From: Pseudomonadota bacterium
GTDB lineage: Bacteria; Pseudomonadota; Gammaproteobacteria; Burkholderiales; Burkholderiaceae_C
Length of the DNA: 49,418 nt
Direction of reading: 5' to 3'
Assembly (NCBI GenBank): GCA_018242005.1
Contig: JAFECU010000273.1
Coordinates: 1 to 49,418 of the forward strand
Positions 26,404 to 34,502 of this stretch are shown here, in pieces (position 1 is the stretch's first letter; the number at the start of each line of letters is the position of its first letter). The notes under the pieces are model-generated. The model searched no databases. It worked only from the letters and a program-made list of their open reading frames with translations, and was not told where the DNA came from. A program made the position numbers and the translations under genes.

Positions 26404-26450
26404 GTGATAGCTGTCAGCGCCTACCCACAGCGCGTTGGCGGCCAATTTGT
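26404..26450. repeat. Dispersed palindromic repeat copy, intergenic
   Basis: GTGATAGCTGTCAGCGCCTA, then CCCACAGCGCGTTGGCGGCC and a T-rich end. It is the same family as 2941-2990 and 22118-22164, here between merR and the Mla-like permease gene. Confidence 0.55.
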
Positions 26451-26486
26451 TACCTGATCCTCGGCGCAAGCCCCTATGATGGCCGC

Positions 26487-27308
26487 ATGAGCACCGCCCC
26501 CGACCCTGCCAACCCGCCTGCGCACCTGGCGCGGCGCGTCTGGGCGCTGGCCCTGCGCTGGGCGCTGGCCTGGTGGCGCATCATCGACCTGGGTGCGGTG
26601 GTGCTGGTGCTGGCGTGTTCGCCGTCGAGCTACCGGCGCGCGGCGCGCGAACGGATGGCGCGGCAGATGCTGATGGGCACTGCTCCCATCCTGCTCGGCT
26701 TCACGGCGCTGGCGGCACTTCTGAGCCTGGTCATCACGCACATTGTGGTCGTTACCGCCAACAGCTATGGGCTGACGCGCTACGCGCTCGAGATGGTGAT
26801 CCGCGTGCTGGTGCTGGAACTGATACCGCTCACGGCCGCGCTTTTCGTGGCCATGCGCAGCACCATACCGAGCGGCGCGCAGCTCGCGCGCCTGCGCGAG
26901 GCCGGCCGGCTGCAGGCGCTGCGCGAACGCGGCGCCGACCCCGTGCGCATGGAGCTGCTGCCGCGCGTGCTCGCCGGGGTACATGCCAGCATCACGTTGG
27001 CGGCGCTGTCCTGCGTGGTGGCGCTGGTCATGGCCTATCTGGGCGTGTACGGCCTCACGAGCGCCGGCCTGCCCGCGTACACGCGCATGTTCGGCCAGGT
27101 GTTCACGCCTGCGATCACACTGGTGTTCGGCCTCAAGACCCTGCTGTTCAGCATGGCCGTGGCGCTGATCCCCATGGCGTCCGGCCTGCACCCGCCGCCG
27201 CCCGGCGCGCTGCAGGGGCAGGACGGCCAGGGCCAGGGCGGCCTGGTGCGCATGTTTGCCTTGCTGCTGCTGATCGAGGTCGTCTCGCTCATGGGCAACT
27301 ACTACTGA
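26487..27308 (+). CDS. MlaE-family ABC permease
   Basis: 273 aa with five to six membrane helices. MlaE-family features are the cytoplasmic EAGRLQALRERGADPVRMELLPRVLAGV (the coupling segment with the conserved Glu-Gly-like turn), LSLVITHIVVVTANSYG and a C-terminal LLLIEVVSLMGNYY. The N-terminal 60 residues match the extension seen in larger Mla/Pqi-type permeases. It should move lipid between membranes with the MCE protein 9 nt downstream. The usual ATPase gene between permease and MCE gene is absent. Confidence 0.8.
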   Translation: MSTAPDPANPPAHLARRVWALALRWALAWWRIIDLGAVVLVLACSPSSYRRAARERMARQMLMGTAPILLGFTALAALLSLVITHIVVVTANSYGLTRYALEMVIRVLVLELIPLTAALFVAMRSTIPSGAQLARLREAGRLQALRERGADPVRMELLPRVLAGVHASITLAALSCVVALVMAYLGVYGLTSAGLPAYTRMFGQVFTPAITLVFGLKTLLFSMAVALIPMASGLHPPPPGALQGQDGQGQGGLVRMFALLLLIEVVSLMGNYY

Positions 27309-27317
27309 CCACCGCAC

Positions 27318-28301
27318 ATGAACCAACCTTTTCCACCTCCCGCACCCGACGAGCTGCTGCCCCCCGTGCGGCACCTGCGCCTGAAGGCCGCGGCGCTGCT
27401 GCTGCTCACGCTGGCGCTGATCGCGGGCTCGGTGCTCTTCCTGCTGTACGCGCGCGGCGCGTTCGAGCCCACGCAGCCGCTGGTGCTGATTGCCGACGAC
27501 TCCGAGGGCGTGAGCGTGGGCATGGACATGACGTTTTCGGGCTTTCCCATAGGCCGCGTGCGCCGCATCGAACTGGCCGGCGACGGCAACGTGCGCATCC
27601 TCATCGACGTGGCGCGGCGCGACGCGCACTGGCTGCGCGAATCCAGCGTCTTCACGCTGGTGCGCGGCCTGGTCGGCGGCACCACCATCAAGGCCTACAG
27701 CGGCGTGCTGACCGACCCGCCGCTGGCGGCCGGAGCCGAGCGTCCGGTGCTGCGCGGCGACGCGGCCGCCGAAATTCCTCAGCTCATGGCCACCGCGCGC
27801 GAGCTGCTGGGCAACCTGCAGCAGATCACTGCGGCCGACGCGCCGCTCGCGTCCACGCTGGCCCAGCTGCAGCAGACGACGCAGCGTCTGAACGCGCCCG
27901 GCGGCGCTTTGGGCGTGCTCATGGGCAACGAGCGCGACGCGCGCCGCGTGCTGCAGACGCTGGAGACCAGCCGCCAGCTGCTCGCGCGCATCGACGCCCT
28001 GGCTGCCCGCGCCGACCGGCAGGTCTTTGGCGCGCAGGGCCAACCCGGCCTGGTGCCCGAGCTGCGCGCCAGCGCGCTGCAGCTGACTGGTCTGCTGCAG
28101 GATGCGCGCCAGAGCCTGACGCGGCTGGACGCCGTGCTGGCCGAGGCCCAGGCCGTGGGCGCCAACGCCCGCGTGGCCACCACCGACCTGGATGCCCTGC
28201 GCGCCCAGGTCGAGGCCAGCCTGCGCAAGGTCGACAGCCTGGTGAACGACATTGAGCGCAAATGGCCGTTCGCCCGCGATACGGAGCTGAAACTGCCATG
28301 A
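27318..28301 (+). CDS. MCE/MlaD-family periplasmic lipid-binding protein
   Basis: 327 aa. One N-terminal membrane helix (about residues 25-47) is followed by a single MCE domain (LVLIADDSEGVSVGMDMTFSGFPIGRVRRIEL ... GLVGGTTIKAY) and a long helical region rich in Leu/Gln/Ala that probably forms the hexamer's coiled-coil needle. It overlaps the next gene by 4 nt (ATGA). It belongs with the MlaE-like permease and the lipoprotein as an envelope lipid transport system. Confidence 0.88.
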   Translation: MNQPFPPPAPDELLPPVRHLRLKAAALLLLTLALIAGSVLFLLYARGAFEPTQPLVLIADDSEGVSVGMDMTFSGFPIGRVRRIELAGDGNVRILIDVARRDAHWLRESSVFTLVRGLVGGTTIKAYSGVLTDPPLAAGAERPVLRGDAAAEIPQLMATARELLGNLQQITAADAPLASTLAQLQQTTQRLNAPGGALGVLMGNERDARRVLQTLETSRQLLARIDALAARADRQVFGAQGQPGLVPELRASALQLTGLLQDARQSLTRLDAVLAEAQAVGANARVATTDLDALRAQVEASLRKVDSLVNDIERKWPFARDTELKLP

Positions 28302-28993
28302 ATCCCATGCCGCGCCGACTGCCCGCCACGGCCCTGGTCGCCGTGCTCGCCACTGCGCTGGCCGCCTGCGGCAGCCAGCCGCCCCTGCCCGATTGGCAGA
28401 TGAACGCCCATGGCGCGGCCGAGCGCGCCACTGCCGCCTATCTGGCGGGCAACGACCGCGTGGCCCAGCAGGAGTGGACCCGTGCCCGCGCCGAGGTGGC
28501 AAGCACCGGCCGCCCTGAATTGCTGGCGCGCGTCGAGCTGATGCGCTGCGCCGCTCAGGCCGCGAGCCTGGATGGCGGCGCGTGCCCGGCCTTCGAGCCA
28601 CTGCGTCAGGACGCCACGCCGCAGGAGCGCGCCTATGCCGACTATCTTTCGGGCGGACTCATGCCTGCCCAGCTGGCGCTGCTGCCGCTGGCGCAGCGCA
28701 GCGCTGCCGCCAACGTGAACGCCATTGGCAATATCACCGATCCTCTCTCGCGCCTGGTGGCCGCAGGCACCGCTGTGCAGTCTGGCCGCGCGACCGCGCA
28801 GCTGCTGGTTCTCGCCAGCGATACCGCCGCCGCCCAGGGCTGGCGCCGCCCGCTGCTGGCATGGCTGCTGCTGCGCGTGCGCCAGGCAAGGGCGGATGGA
28901 GATGAGCAATTGGCTGCCCAGCTGCAGCGGCGCCTCACCATCGTGCAAAGCGCCGGCGTGCCACAGACGCAGGCTGACCCAGCGCAGCGCTGA
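28298..28993 (+). CDS. Lipoprotein of the Mla/Pqi-like system
   Basis: 231 aa from the ATG at 28298 overlapping the MCE gene's stop. The signal ALVAVLATALAACGS has a lipobox with Cys near residue 24, so it is an outer- or inner-membrane lipoprotein. The mature part is helical (repeated Ala/Leu/Arg, TPR-like), not the beta-rich PqiC/ABC-type auxiliary domain I would expect in this position; I do not recognise a family. A MITE-like element begins 8 bp after its stop. Confidence 0.75.
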   Translation: MNPMPRRLPATALVAVLATALAACGSQPPLPDWQMNAHGAAERATAAYLAGNDRVAQQEWTRARAEVASTGRPELLARVELMRCAAQAASLDGGACPAFEPLRQDATPQERAYADYLSGGLMPAQLALLPLAQRSAAANVNAIGNITDPLSRLVAAGTAVQSGRATAQLLVLASDTAAAQGWRRPLLAWLLLRVRQARADGDEQLAAQLQRRLTIVQSAGVPQTQADPAQR

Positions 28994-29000
28994 GGTATCA

Positions 29001-29115
29001 GCGCCCAGGTGGCGATTTCCGTTGATGAGAAAACCGCCGTCATCCCGGCGAAGGCGGGGATGACGGGCTTTGCAGACCACGCCAGGCGAATCAACAGGAA
29101 TCGCTACTTGAGCCA
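29001..29115. mobile_element. MITE-like element, copy 1
   Basis: The left end GCGCCCAGGTGGCGATTTCC (then GTTGAT) and the right end, read on the other strand, GGCTCAAGTAGCGATTCCTG (then TTGATTCG) are inverted relatives. The same ends bound 38682-38770. Inside, CCGTCATCCC (29037-29046) and GGGATGACGG (29057-29066) form a perfect 10-bp hairpin of the GTCATCCC type widespread in proteobacteria. It carries no coding potential. The rest of the 555-bp gap (28994-29548) holds a bidirectional terminator and the lrp control region. Confidence 0.5.
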
Positions 29116-29230
29116 ATAGGCATCACGAACTGAGCCATCGAAAGACCGCCAATCGCCGCATGACTTGGGCCACAGGTAGCTCGACGCGCACTGCAGTGCA
29201 GGCGGGTCGTGACAGCGGGCTTCAACAAAG

Positions 29231-29260
29231 CCCCGCCCGGCGGTAACCAGGCGGGGTTTT
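29231..29260. terminator. Bidirectional terminator
   Basis: CCCCGCC (29231-29237) and GGCGGGG (29250-29256) pair, with TTTT after on the plus strand and AAAG before (CTTT on the minus strand). It closes transcription from the Mla-like genes ahead of the Lrp regulator. Confidence 0.75.
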
Positions 29261-29492
29261 GCCAATTTCGGAAACCCCGGTAAGGGTGCCGCGTGCAGGA
29301 GTGGGCTGTCGGGGTTGCCGCTGCCCACTGGCGTGCTGTTCATCGCGCGCCGTGCATCGTCATGAAAGAACCTACGCAACAGGACACTGGCGCGGTGCGC
29401 AGGCTCCAACCGCTTCCACCAGTCTTGTCGCGTCGTCCCCGATCGATGCCAAGAGTGTGCACGGACGGTGGCCGATGGATTTGCTGAATTTC

Positions 29493-29557
29493 TGTGAATA
29501 ACGAGAATTTTTGGAATATTTTTCTGATGTCTGGCCGATTTGTGAATAATGATCTGC
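29493..29557 (+). promoter_or_regulatory. AT-rich control region of the Lrp-type gene
   Basis: Two copies of TGTGAATAA (29493-29501 and 29541-29549) lie 48 bp apart and flank an A/T tract with arms AGAA...TTCT (29503-29525). Such phased AT-rich sites are typical of Lrp-family autoregulation. The promoter itself is not clear. Confidence 0.4.
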
Positions 29558-30013
29558 ATGGATAGACTGGACAGAAAAATTCTCTCGGTGCTGCAGGCCA
29601 ATGCCCGCGCCAGCCTGCAAGAGATCGGCGCCGCCGTGGGCCTGAGTCCCTCGCCCTGCTGGGGCCGCATCAAGAAGATGGAAGAGGCCGGCGTGATCGA
29701 GGGGTACACCGTGCGCCTCAACCCCTTGGCGCTGGACCTTGGCGACACCGTGCTGGTGCAGGTAACGCTGGACAGCCATTCCGACAACACGCTGGAAAAA
29801 TTTGGCGAGGTGCTGGCCAGCATTCCAGAGGTGGTGGAGGCGCACCTGGTGTCGGGCGACTACGACTATTTGCTGCGCGTGGTGGTCAAGGACACCCGTG
29901 ACTACGAGCGCCTGTTGCGCGAGAAGCTCTACAAGATCAAGGGCGTACGCCACAGCCGGTCAAGCTTCGTGCTGCGCACGCTGAAAAAGGCCGATCTGCC
30001 GCTGGGCGTGTAG
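29558..30013 (+). CDS. Lrp/AsnC-family transcriptional regulator
   Basis: 151 aa from the ATG at 29558 (MDRLDRKILSVLQ), the typical family start; an ATG three codons upstream is possible. The N-terminal helix-turn-helix (SLQEIGAAVGLSPSPCWGRIKKMEEAGVI) is followed by an alpha-beta RAM domain (VLVQVTLDSHS ... VSGDYDYLLRVVVKD). It should bind an amino acid and control transport or catabolism genes. It converges with lysP, 13 nt apart. Its likely targets include itself; a link to lysP is only suggested by position. Confidence 0.92.
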   Translation: MDRLDRKILSVLQANARASLQEIGAAVGLSPSPCWGRIKKMEEAGVIEGYTVRLNPLALDLGDTVLVQVTLDSHSDNTLEKFGEVLASIPEVVEAHLVSGDYDYLLRVVVKDTRDYERLLREKLYKIKGVRHSRSSFVLRTLKKADLPLGV

Positions 30014-30026
30014 CGTTGGCCTGCGC

Positions 30027-31508
30027 TCAATAGGCCTCGGACTTCACCTGCATTTCGCCGTAGGGGACGATGCGAGAGCCTTTGACCACGCGATAGCCCA
30101 GCCAGATCAGCAGGAACAGTGGCAGGCCGATGTAGGTGGCAATGACACCGGTCCAGTCGATCTTGTCCTGCAGGAAGGCCTGGTAGTTCTGGCCCAGGGT
30201 GATGATCAGGCACAGCACAAAGGCAAAGATCGGCCCGAAGGGGAAGGCCGATGCTCGGTAGGGCAGGGCAGACAGCGGCATGCCCTGCGCCTCATAGCCT
30301 TTGCGAAAGCGGTAGTGGCTGATGGCAATGCCCAGCCAGGCGATGAAACCCGTCATGCCCGAGAGGTTCAGCAGCCATACATAGACCAGTTGCGGGCTGA
30401 AGATGTTGGTCAGGAAGCACAGCGCCGCCACCACGGTTGTGGCGATCAGCGCCATGAATGGCACGCCGTTGGCATTCACCCGTGCAAAGATGCGCGGCGC
30501 CATGCGCTGGCAGGCCAGAACATGGAGCATTCGGGTGGAGGCGTACAGGCCCGAGTTGCCAGCCGACAGCACCGATGTCAGCACCACGGCATTCATCACC
30601 GCGGCGGCAGACAGCAGGCCGGCGCGGTGGAAAACGAGGGTGAAGGGGCTGACGGCGATGTCGCCCACGTCGTTCTTCAAGAGCTGCGGATCGGTGTAGG
30701 GAATGATCAGGCTGATGATCAGGATGGCGAACACGTAGAACAGCAGAATGCGCCAGAACACCTGGCGCACGGCGCGCGGAATGTTCCTGGCGGGGTCTTC
30801 CGATTCACCTGCAGCAATGCCAATCAGCTCCGTGCCCTGAAAGGAAAAGCCCACGATCATGGCCACACCAATCATGGCCGCAAAGCCGCCGGCAAAGGGC
30901 GCGTCGCCCTGCGTCCACAGTGCCACGTGGGCCCACAGGCCTTCGTGCTGGCCGTCGCCGCGCAGAATGCCCAGGATCATCAACAATCCCACGCCGATGA
31001 AGACGACCACGGTGACCACCTTGATGGCGGCAAACCAGTACTCGGCCTCGCCAAAGCCGCGCACCGAAATGGCGTTGAGAGCGACCATGATGGCCAAAAA
31101 GCCCGCGCTCCACAGCACGCCGTTGACGTCGGGGAACCAGTAGGCCATGACCAACTGCGCCGCAACCAGGTCCACGGCAATGGTGACGGCCCAGTTGTAC
31201 CAATAGTTCCAGCCCAGGGCGAAACCAAAGCCTTCATCGACGTAGCGCGCGCCGTAGGTCGCGAACGATCCCGACACTGGCAGGTAAGCCGCCATCTCGC
31301 CCAGGCTGGTCATCAGGAAGTAAACCATCAGGCCCACGATCATGTAGGCCAGCACGGCGCCGCCGGGCCCGGCCTGGGAGATGGTGGCCCCCGAGGCGAC
31401 GAACAGGCCCGTTCCAATGGAGCCGCCAATGGCGATCATGGAGAGATGGCGTGCCTTCAGTTCACGGTGCAGCGCGCTTGCGGTGGACGACGGGGTGTTT
31501 GCACTCAT
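30027..31508 (-). CDS. lysP: Lysine-specific permease LysP
   Basis: 493 aa, twelve predicted membrane helices, APC superfamily. Proton-driven uptake of lysine. It reads almost as E. coli LysP: ELKARHLSMIAIGGSIGTG, GFGFALGWNYWYNWAVT, GFSFQGTELIGIAAGESEDP, SVLSAGNSGLYASTRML and SGMTGFIAWLGIAISHYRFR. The similarity across substrate-contact regions makes lysine the best guess, although related basic amino acids are possible. It is the last gene before the convergent Lrp-type regulator. Confidence 0.9.
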   Translation of the reverse strand: MSANTPSSTASALHRELKARHLSMIAIGGSIGTGLFVASGATISQAGPGGAVLAYMIVGLMVYFLMTSLGEMAAYLPVSGSFATYGARYVDEGFGFALGWNYWYNWAVTIAVDLVAAQLVMAYWFPDVNGVLWSAGFLAIMVALNAISVRGFGEAEYWFAAIKVVTVVVFIGVGLLMILGILRGDGQHEGLWAHVALWTQGDAPFAGGFAAMIGVAMIVGFSFQGTELIGIAAGESEDPARNIPRAVRQVFWRILLFYVFAILIISLIIPYTDPQLLKNDVGDIAVSPFTLVFHRAGLLSAAAVMNAVVLTSVLSAGNSGLYASTRMLHVLACQRMAPRIFARVNANGVPFMALIATTVVAALCFLTNIFSPQLVYVWLLNLSGMTGFIAWLGIAISHYRFRKGYEAQGMPLSALPYRASAFPFGPIFAFVLCLIITLGQNYQAFLQDKIDWTGVIATYIGLPLFLLIWLGYRVVKGSRIVPYGEMQVKSEAY

Positions 31509-31586
31509 GGGTAGGATTCTCTGTGCAAGGCGGTCGCCACCCCGAGTGGGATGCAGCGCCGCGGCCGGGACTACAAAAATACGAAC

Positions 31587-31606
31587 CGGGCCGTGGTCAC
31601 GGCCTG
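31587..31606 (-). terminator. Candidate terminator of the X4-type ABC operon
   Basis: On the minus strand GGCCGT and ACGGCC pair around a GACC loop, with partly matched flanks, followed by a T-rich stretch (TTCGTATTTTTG). It lies 14 nt after the ATPase stop and before lysP. Confidence 0.5.
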
Positions 31607-31619
31607 GATGAATCAGGAC

Positions 31620-32414
31620 TCAACTCAGTAGCAGGGCGTCATCGGCCAGCTTTTCGCCGCGCACCTTCTCGAACATCTTGAGCAGGTCGGGCACATCCAG
31701 GCGTGCGCGTTCCTCGCCGGATACGTCCAGCACCACCTGGCCCTGGTGGAGCATGACGGTGCGCTCGCCCACGTCCAGCGCCTGGCGCATGCTGTGCGTG
31801 ACCATCATGGTGGTGAGCTGGTTTTCGGCAACGATACGTGCGGTGAGCTGCAGCACGAAGTCGGCCGTGCGCGGGTCGAGCGCGGCCGTGTGTTCGTCCA
31901 GCAGCAGGATGCGTGAGGGCTGCAGCGCTGCCATGAGCAGGCTCACGGCCTGGCGCTGGCCGCCCGAGAGCAGGCCAATGCGGTCGGTGAGGCGGTTTTC
32001 CAGCCCCAGGCCCAGCGTGGCCAGGCGTTCGCGGTACATGGCGCGCTCGGCCTGCTTGACGGCGCCGCGCAGCCCGCGGCGCGTGCCGCGCTGCTGGGCC
32101 AGGGCCATGTTTTCCTCGATCGTCAGGTCTTCGCAGGTGCCGGCCATGGGGTCCTGGAACACGCGCGCCACGCGCTCGGCGCGCTCCCACACGGGGCGGC
32201 GCGTCACGTCCAGGCCGTCGATGGCGATGCGGCCCTGGTCCACGCCCAGGTCGCCAGAGATGGCGTTGAGGAACGTGGACTTGCCCGCGCCGTTGGAGCC
32301 GATGACGGTGACGAATTGGCCGGCTGGTATCTCCAGCGACATCCCGCGCAGTGCGCGCGTCTCTATCGGCGTACCGGGGTTGAAGGTGATGTACAGGTCT
32401 TGTGCGCTCAGCAT
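31620..32414 (-). CDS. ABC transporter ATP-binding protein (Trp/Tyr X4 family)
   Basis: 264 aa from the ATG at 32414, with GGGAG 9 nt upstream. Complete ATPase: Walker A GSNGAGKST, Q-loop region VARVFQDPM, signature LSGGQRQA, Walker B ILLLDEHTAALD, switch His in MVTHSMRQAL. Third gene of a binding protein - permease - ATPase operon of the family annotated as putative tryptophan/tyrosine transport (ABC.X4). The DEHTAALD form of Walker B is characteristic of this family. Confidence 0.88.
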   Translation of the reverse strand: MLSAQDLYITFNPGTPIETRALRGMSLEIPAGQFVTVIGSNGAGKSTFLNAISGDLGVDQGRIAIDGLDVTRRPVWERAERVARVFQDPMAGTCEDLTIEENMALAQQRGTRRGLRGAVKQAERAMYRERLATLGLGLENRLTDRIGLLSGGQRQAVSLLMAALQPSRILLLDEHTAALDPRTADFVLQLTARIVAENQLTTMMVTHSMRQALDVGERTVMLHQGQVVLDVSGEERARLDVPDLLKMFEKVRGEKLADDALLLS

Positions 32415-32428
32415 GTGCAATCTCCCTG

Positions 32429-33316
32429 TTAGGTCCTGCGTCCTGCGAGCTTGCGCTTGAGCTGCGGAATCACCAGCGCCACCGTGACCAGCGCGGCGGT
32501 GACCAGGTTCAGGTCCTGTGCCTTGAGGCCGATGAAGTCACTGTTGAGGGCTGCTGCGATGAAGAAGCGATAGACGATGGCGCCAACGATGACGGCCAGC
32601 GTGGCCCAGACGATGCGCCGCGAGGGCAGGATGGACTCGCCCACGATGACCGCGGCGAGGCCGATGACGATGGTGCCAATGCCCATGGAGATGTCCGAGC
32701 CGCCCTGAGTCTGCGCAAACAGCGCCCCGGCCAGCCCTACCAGCGCGTTGGAAATCGCCATGCCCAGGAGCACCATGGCTCCGGTGTTGATGCCCTGTGC
32801 CCGGGCCATGCGGGCGTTGGAGCCGGTGGCGCGGATCGCCAGGCCACGCTCCGTGGCAAAGAACCAGTCCAGCAGCAGCTTGGCCAGCACCACGACCACG
32901 AGCAGCAGCATGGGGCGTGCCACGTAGTCGGGGATGCCATCGGGCTGCAGCAGGGTGAAGAGGGTGGTGTCGTTGATCAGCGGCACGTTGGGCCCGCCCA
33001 TGATGCGCAGGTTCACCGAGTAAAGCGCGATCATGATCAGGATGGAGGCCAGCAGATCCATGATTTTGAGCTTGACGTTGAGCCAGCCTGTGATCAGACC
33101 CGCCAGCGCACCGGCCGCCATCGCCGCCAGCGTCGCCAGCCAGGGGTTGGTGCCGGTGGAGATCAAGATGGCACAGACCGCGCCACCGAGCGGAAAGCTG
33201 CCATCCACCGTCAGGTCGGGAAAGCGCAGCAACCGGAAGGAGATGTAAACCCCCAGCGCCACCAGGCTGAAAATCAGGCCGATTTCAATGGCACCGAGCA
33301 GTGAGAACAAGGACAT
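32429..33316 (-). CDS. ABC transporter permease (Trp/Tyr X4 family)
   Basis: 295 aa with eight to ten membrane helices, branched-chain-type permease fold (BPD_transp_2). Markers are FRLLRFPDLTVDGSFPLGGAV near the N-terminus and RATGSNARMARAQGINT in the coupling loop. It forms the channel for the binding protein encoded upstream and precedes the ATPase gene by 14 nt. Confidence 0.88.
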   Translation of the reverse strand: MSLFSLLGAIEIGLIFSLVALGVYISFRLLRFPDLTVDGSFPLGGAVCAILISTGTNPWLATLAAMAAGALAGLITGWLNVKLKIMDLLASILIMIALYSVNLRIMGGPNVPLINDTTLFTLLQPDGIPDYVARPMLLLVVVVLAKLLLDWFFATERGLAIRATGSNARMARAQGINTGAMVLLGMAISNALVGLAGALFAQTQGGSDISMGIGTIVIGLAAVIVGESILPSRRIVWATLAVIVGAIVYRFFIAAALNSDFIGLKAQDLNLVTAALVTVALVIPQLKRKLAGRRT

Positions 33317-33348
33317 GGGGCGTGCTTGGGTGGTGGGGGCAAAACAAA

Positions 33349-33372
33349 GCAGGAGCCGCTAAGGGCTCCTGC
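33349..33372 (-). terminator. Partial terminator between binding-protein and permease genes
   Basis: A perfect 9-bp stem GCAGGAGCC/GGCTCCTGC with a 6-nt loop is followed on the minus strand by TTTGTTTTG. Its place, 26 nt after the binding-protein stop, fits a device giving more binding protein than membrane components. Confidence 0.78.
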
Positions 33373-33397
33373 GCACAAGGGGCTAAGGCCCGTATTG

Positions 33398-34366
33398 TTA
33401 CTGAACGACCTGCGCGGCCGTCTTGATCAGCGTGTCGGAGAGCTTGACGCCCTGCTTCTCGGCGGCGCCGGGGTTGACGAACAGCTCCACCTTGCTGCTG
33501 ACCTCGGGCTTGATGTCGCCAGGCTTCTCACCCTTGAGGATGCGCACCACGATGCGGCCGGTCTGTTCGCCGAGGTCACGGTAGTTGATGCCCAGGGCGG
33601 CAATGGCGCCGCGCTTGACACTGTCGGTGTCCGAGGCGATGAGCGGGATCTTGGCGTCCTGGCCCACCTTGACCAGCGACTCATAGGCCGACACCACGTT
33701 GTTGTCGGTGTTGGTGTAGATCACGTCCACCTTGCCGATCAGGCTGCGAGCGGCGCTGCTCACGTCCACCGAACGCGGGGCAGAGGCCTCGACCAGCGTC
33801 ATCCCCATCTTGGGCAGCAGCTTTTCAAGCTCCTTGACCACGACCACCGAGTTGGCCTCGCCGGGGTTGTAGACCATGCCGATGCGCTTGGCGCCCGGGA
33901 CGACCTGCTTGACCAGGTCCATCTGCTTGTCGAGCGCCAGCAGGTCGGACACGCCGGTCACGTTGGTATGCGAAGGCCCCCAGCTTGGCACGAGCTTGGC
34001 GGCCACCGGGTCGGTCACGGCGGAGAAGACCACAGGAACGGTCTTGGTGGCGGCCACCACGGCCTGGGCCGAGGGCGTGGCAATGGCGACGATGGCGTCG
34101 GGGTTGTCGCCCACGAACTTGCGCGCGATCTGCGCGGCCGTTCCGGTGTTGCCCTGGGCGCTCTGGTATTGCCACTTGAGGTTCTTGCCGGCCTCGTAGC
34201 CCGCGGCCTTGAGGGCGGCCTGCACGCCGTCGCGCACGGCGTCCAGGGCCGGGTGCTCGACGATGGCCGTGACGGCAACGGATTTCTGCTGCGCATGCGC
34301 CACGGGGGCAAGGGTGGCCATGGCCAGGGCAAATGCGCCCAGCGGCGCCCAAGACAAGCTCTTCAT
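33398..34366 (-). CDS. ABC transporter substrate-binding protein (Trp/Tyr X4 family)
   Basis: 322 aa. A signal peptide ends at AHA (about residue 25). The mature protein is the ABC_sub_bind fold: VAVTAIVEHPALDAVRDGVQAALKAAGY, IATPSAQAVVAATKTVPVVFSAVTDPV, GVSDLLALDKQMDL and YNPGEANSVV. Relatives bind tryptophan, tyrosine or other aromatic ligands; the ligand here is not shown. It is the first gene of a three-gene importer, with a terminator-like hairpin after it. Confidence 0.88.
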   Translation of the reverse strand: MKSLSWAPLGAFALAMATLAPVAHAQQKSVAVTAIVEHPALDAVRDGVQAALKAAGYEAGKNLKWQYQSAQGNTGTAAQIARKFVGDNPDAIVAIATPSAQAVVAATKTVPVVFSAVTDPVAAKLVPSWGPSHTNVTGVSDLLALDKQMDLVKQVVPGAKRIGMVYNPGEANSVVVVKELEKLLPKMGMTLVEASAPRSVDVSSAARSLIGKVDVIYTNTDNNVVSAYESLVKVGQDAKIPLIASDTDSVKRGAIAALGINYRDLGEQTGRIVVRILKGEKPGDIKPEVSSKVELFVNPGAAEKQGVKLSDTLIKTAAQVVQ

Positions 34367-34502
34367 TTCGGTTCGCTTTCCAATTGAACGTGCGGTGTTT
34401 CCTGTGCTCTTGTTGTGACCGGGCCGATGCAGGAACGACGTACAGCCCGGGGCAGTGAGTCTAACGAATGCGTTGACCCGCTGACCGCTCTCTCCATCTG
34501 TT

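Noticed and set aside
26421-28601. A 726-codon minus-strand open frame across the Mla-like genes
   Set aside because: The plus strand carries three overlapping genes with clear families, start codons and signals; the antisense product has only Arg/Gly/Gln-rich filler.
29104-29823. Minus-strand open frame whose last residues (SSYLWPKSC, DWRSFDGSV) look protein-like
   Set aside because: Most of it is antisense to the Lrp-type gene and its promoter, it crosses a bidirectional terminator and a repeat end, and it has no ribosome site. The final 40 codons could be an old remnant but I cannot name it.
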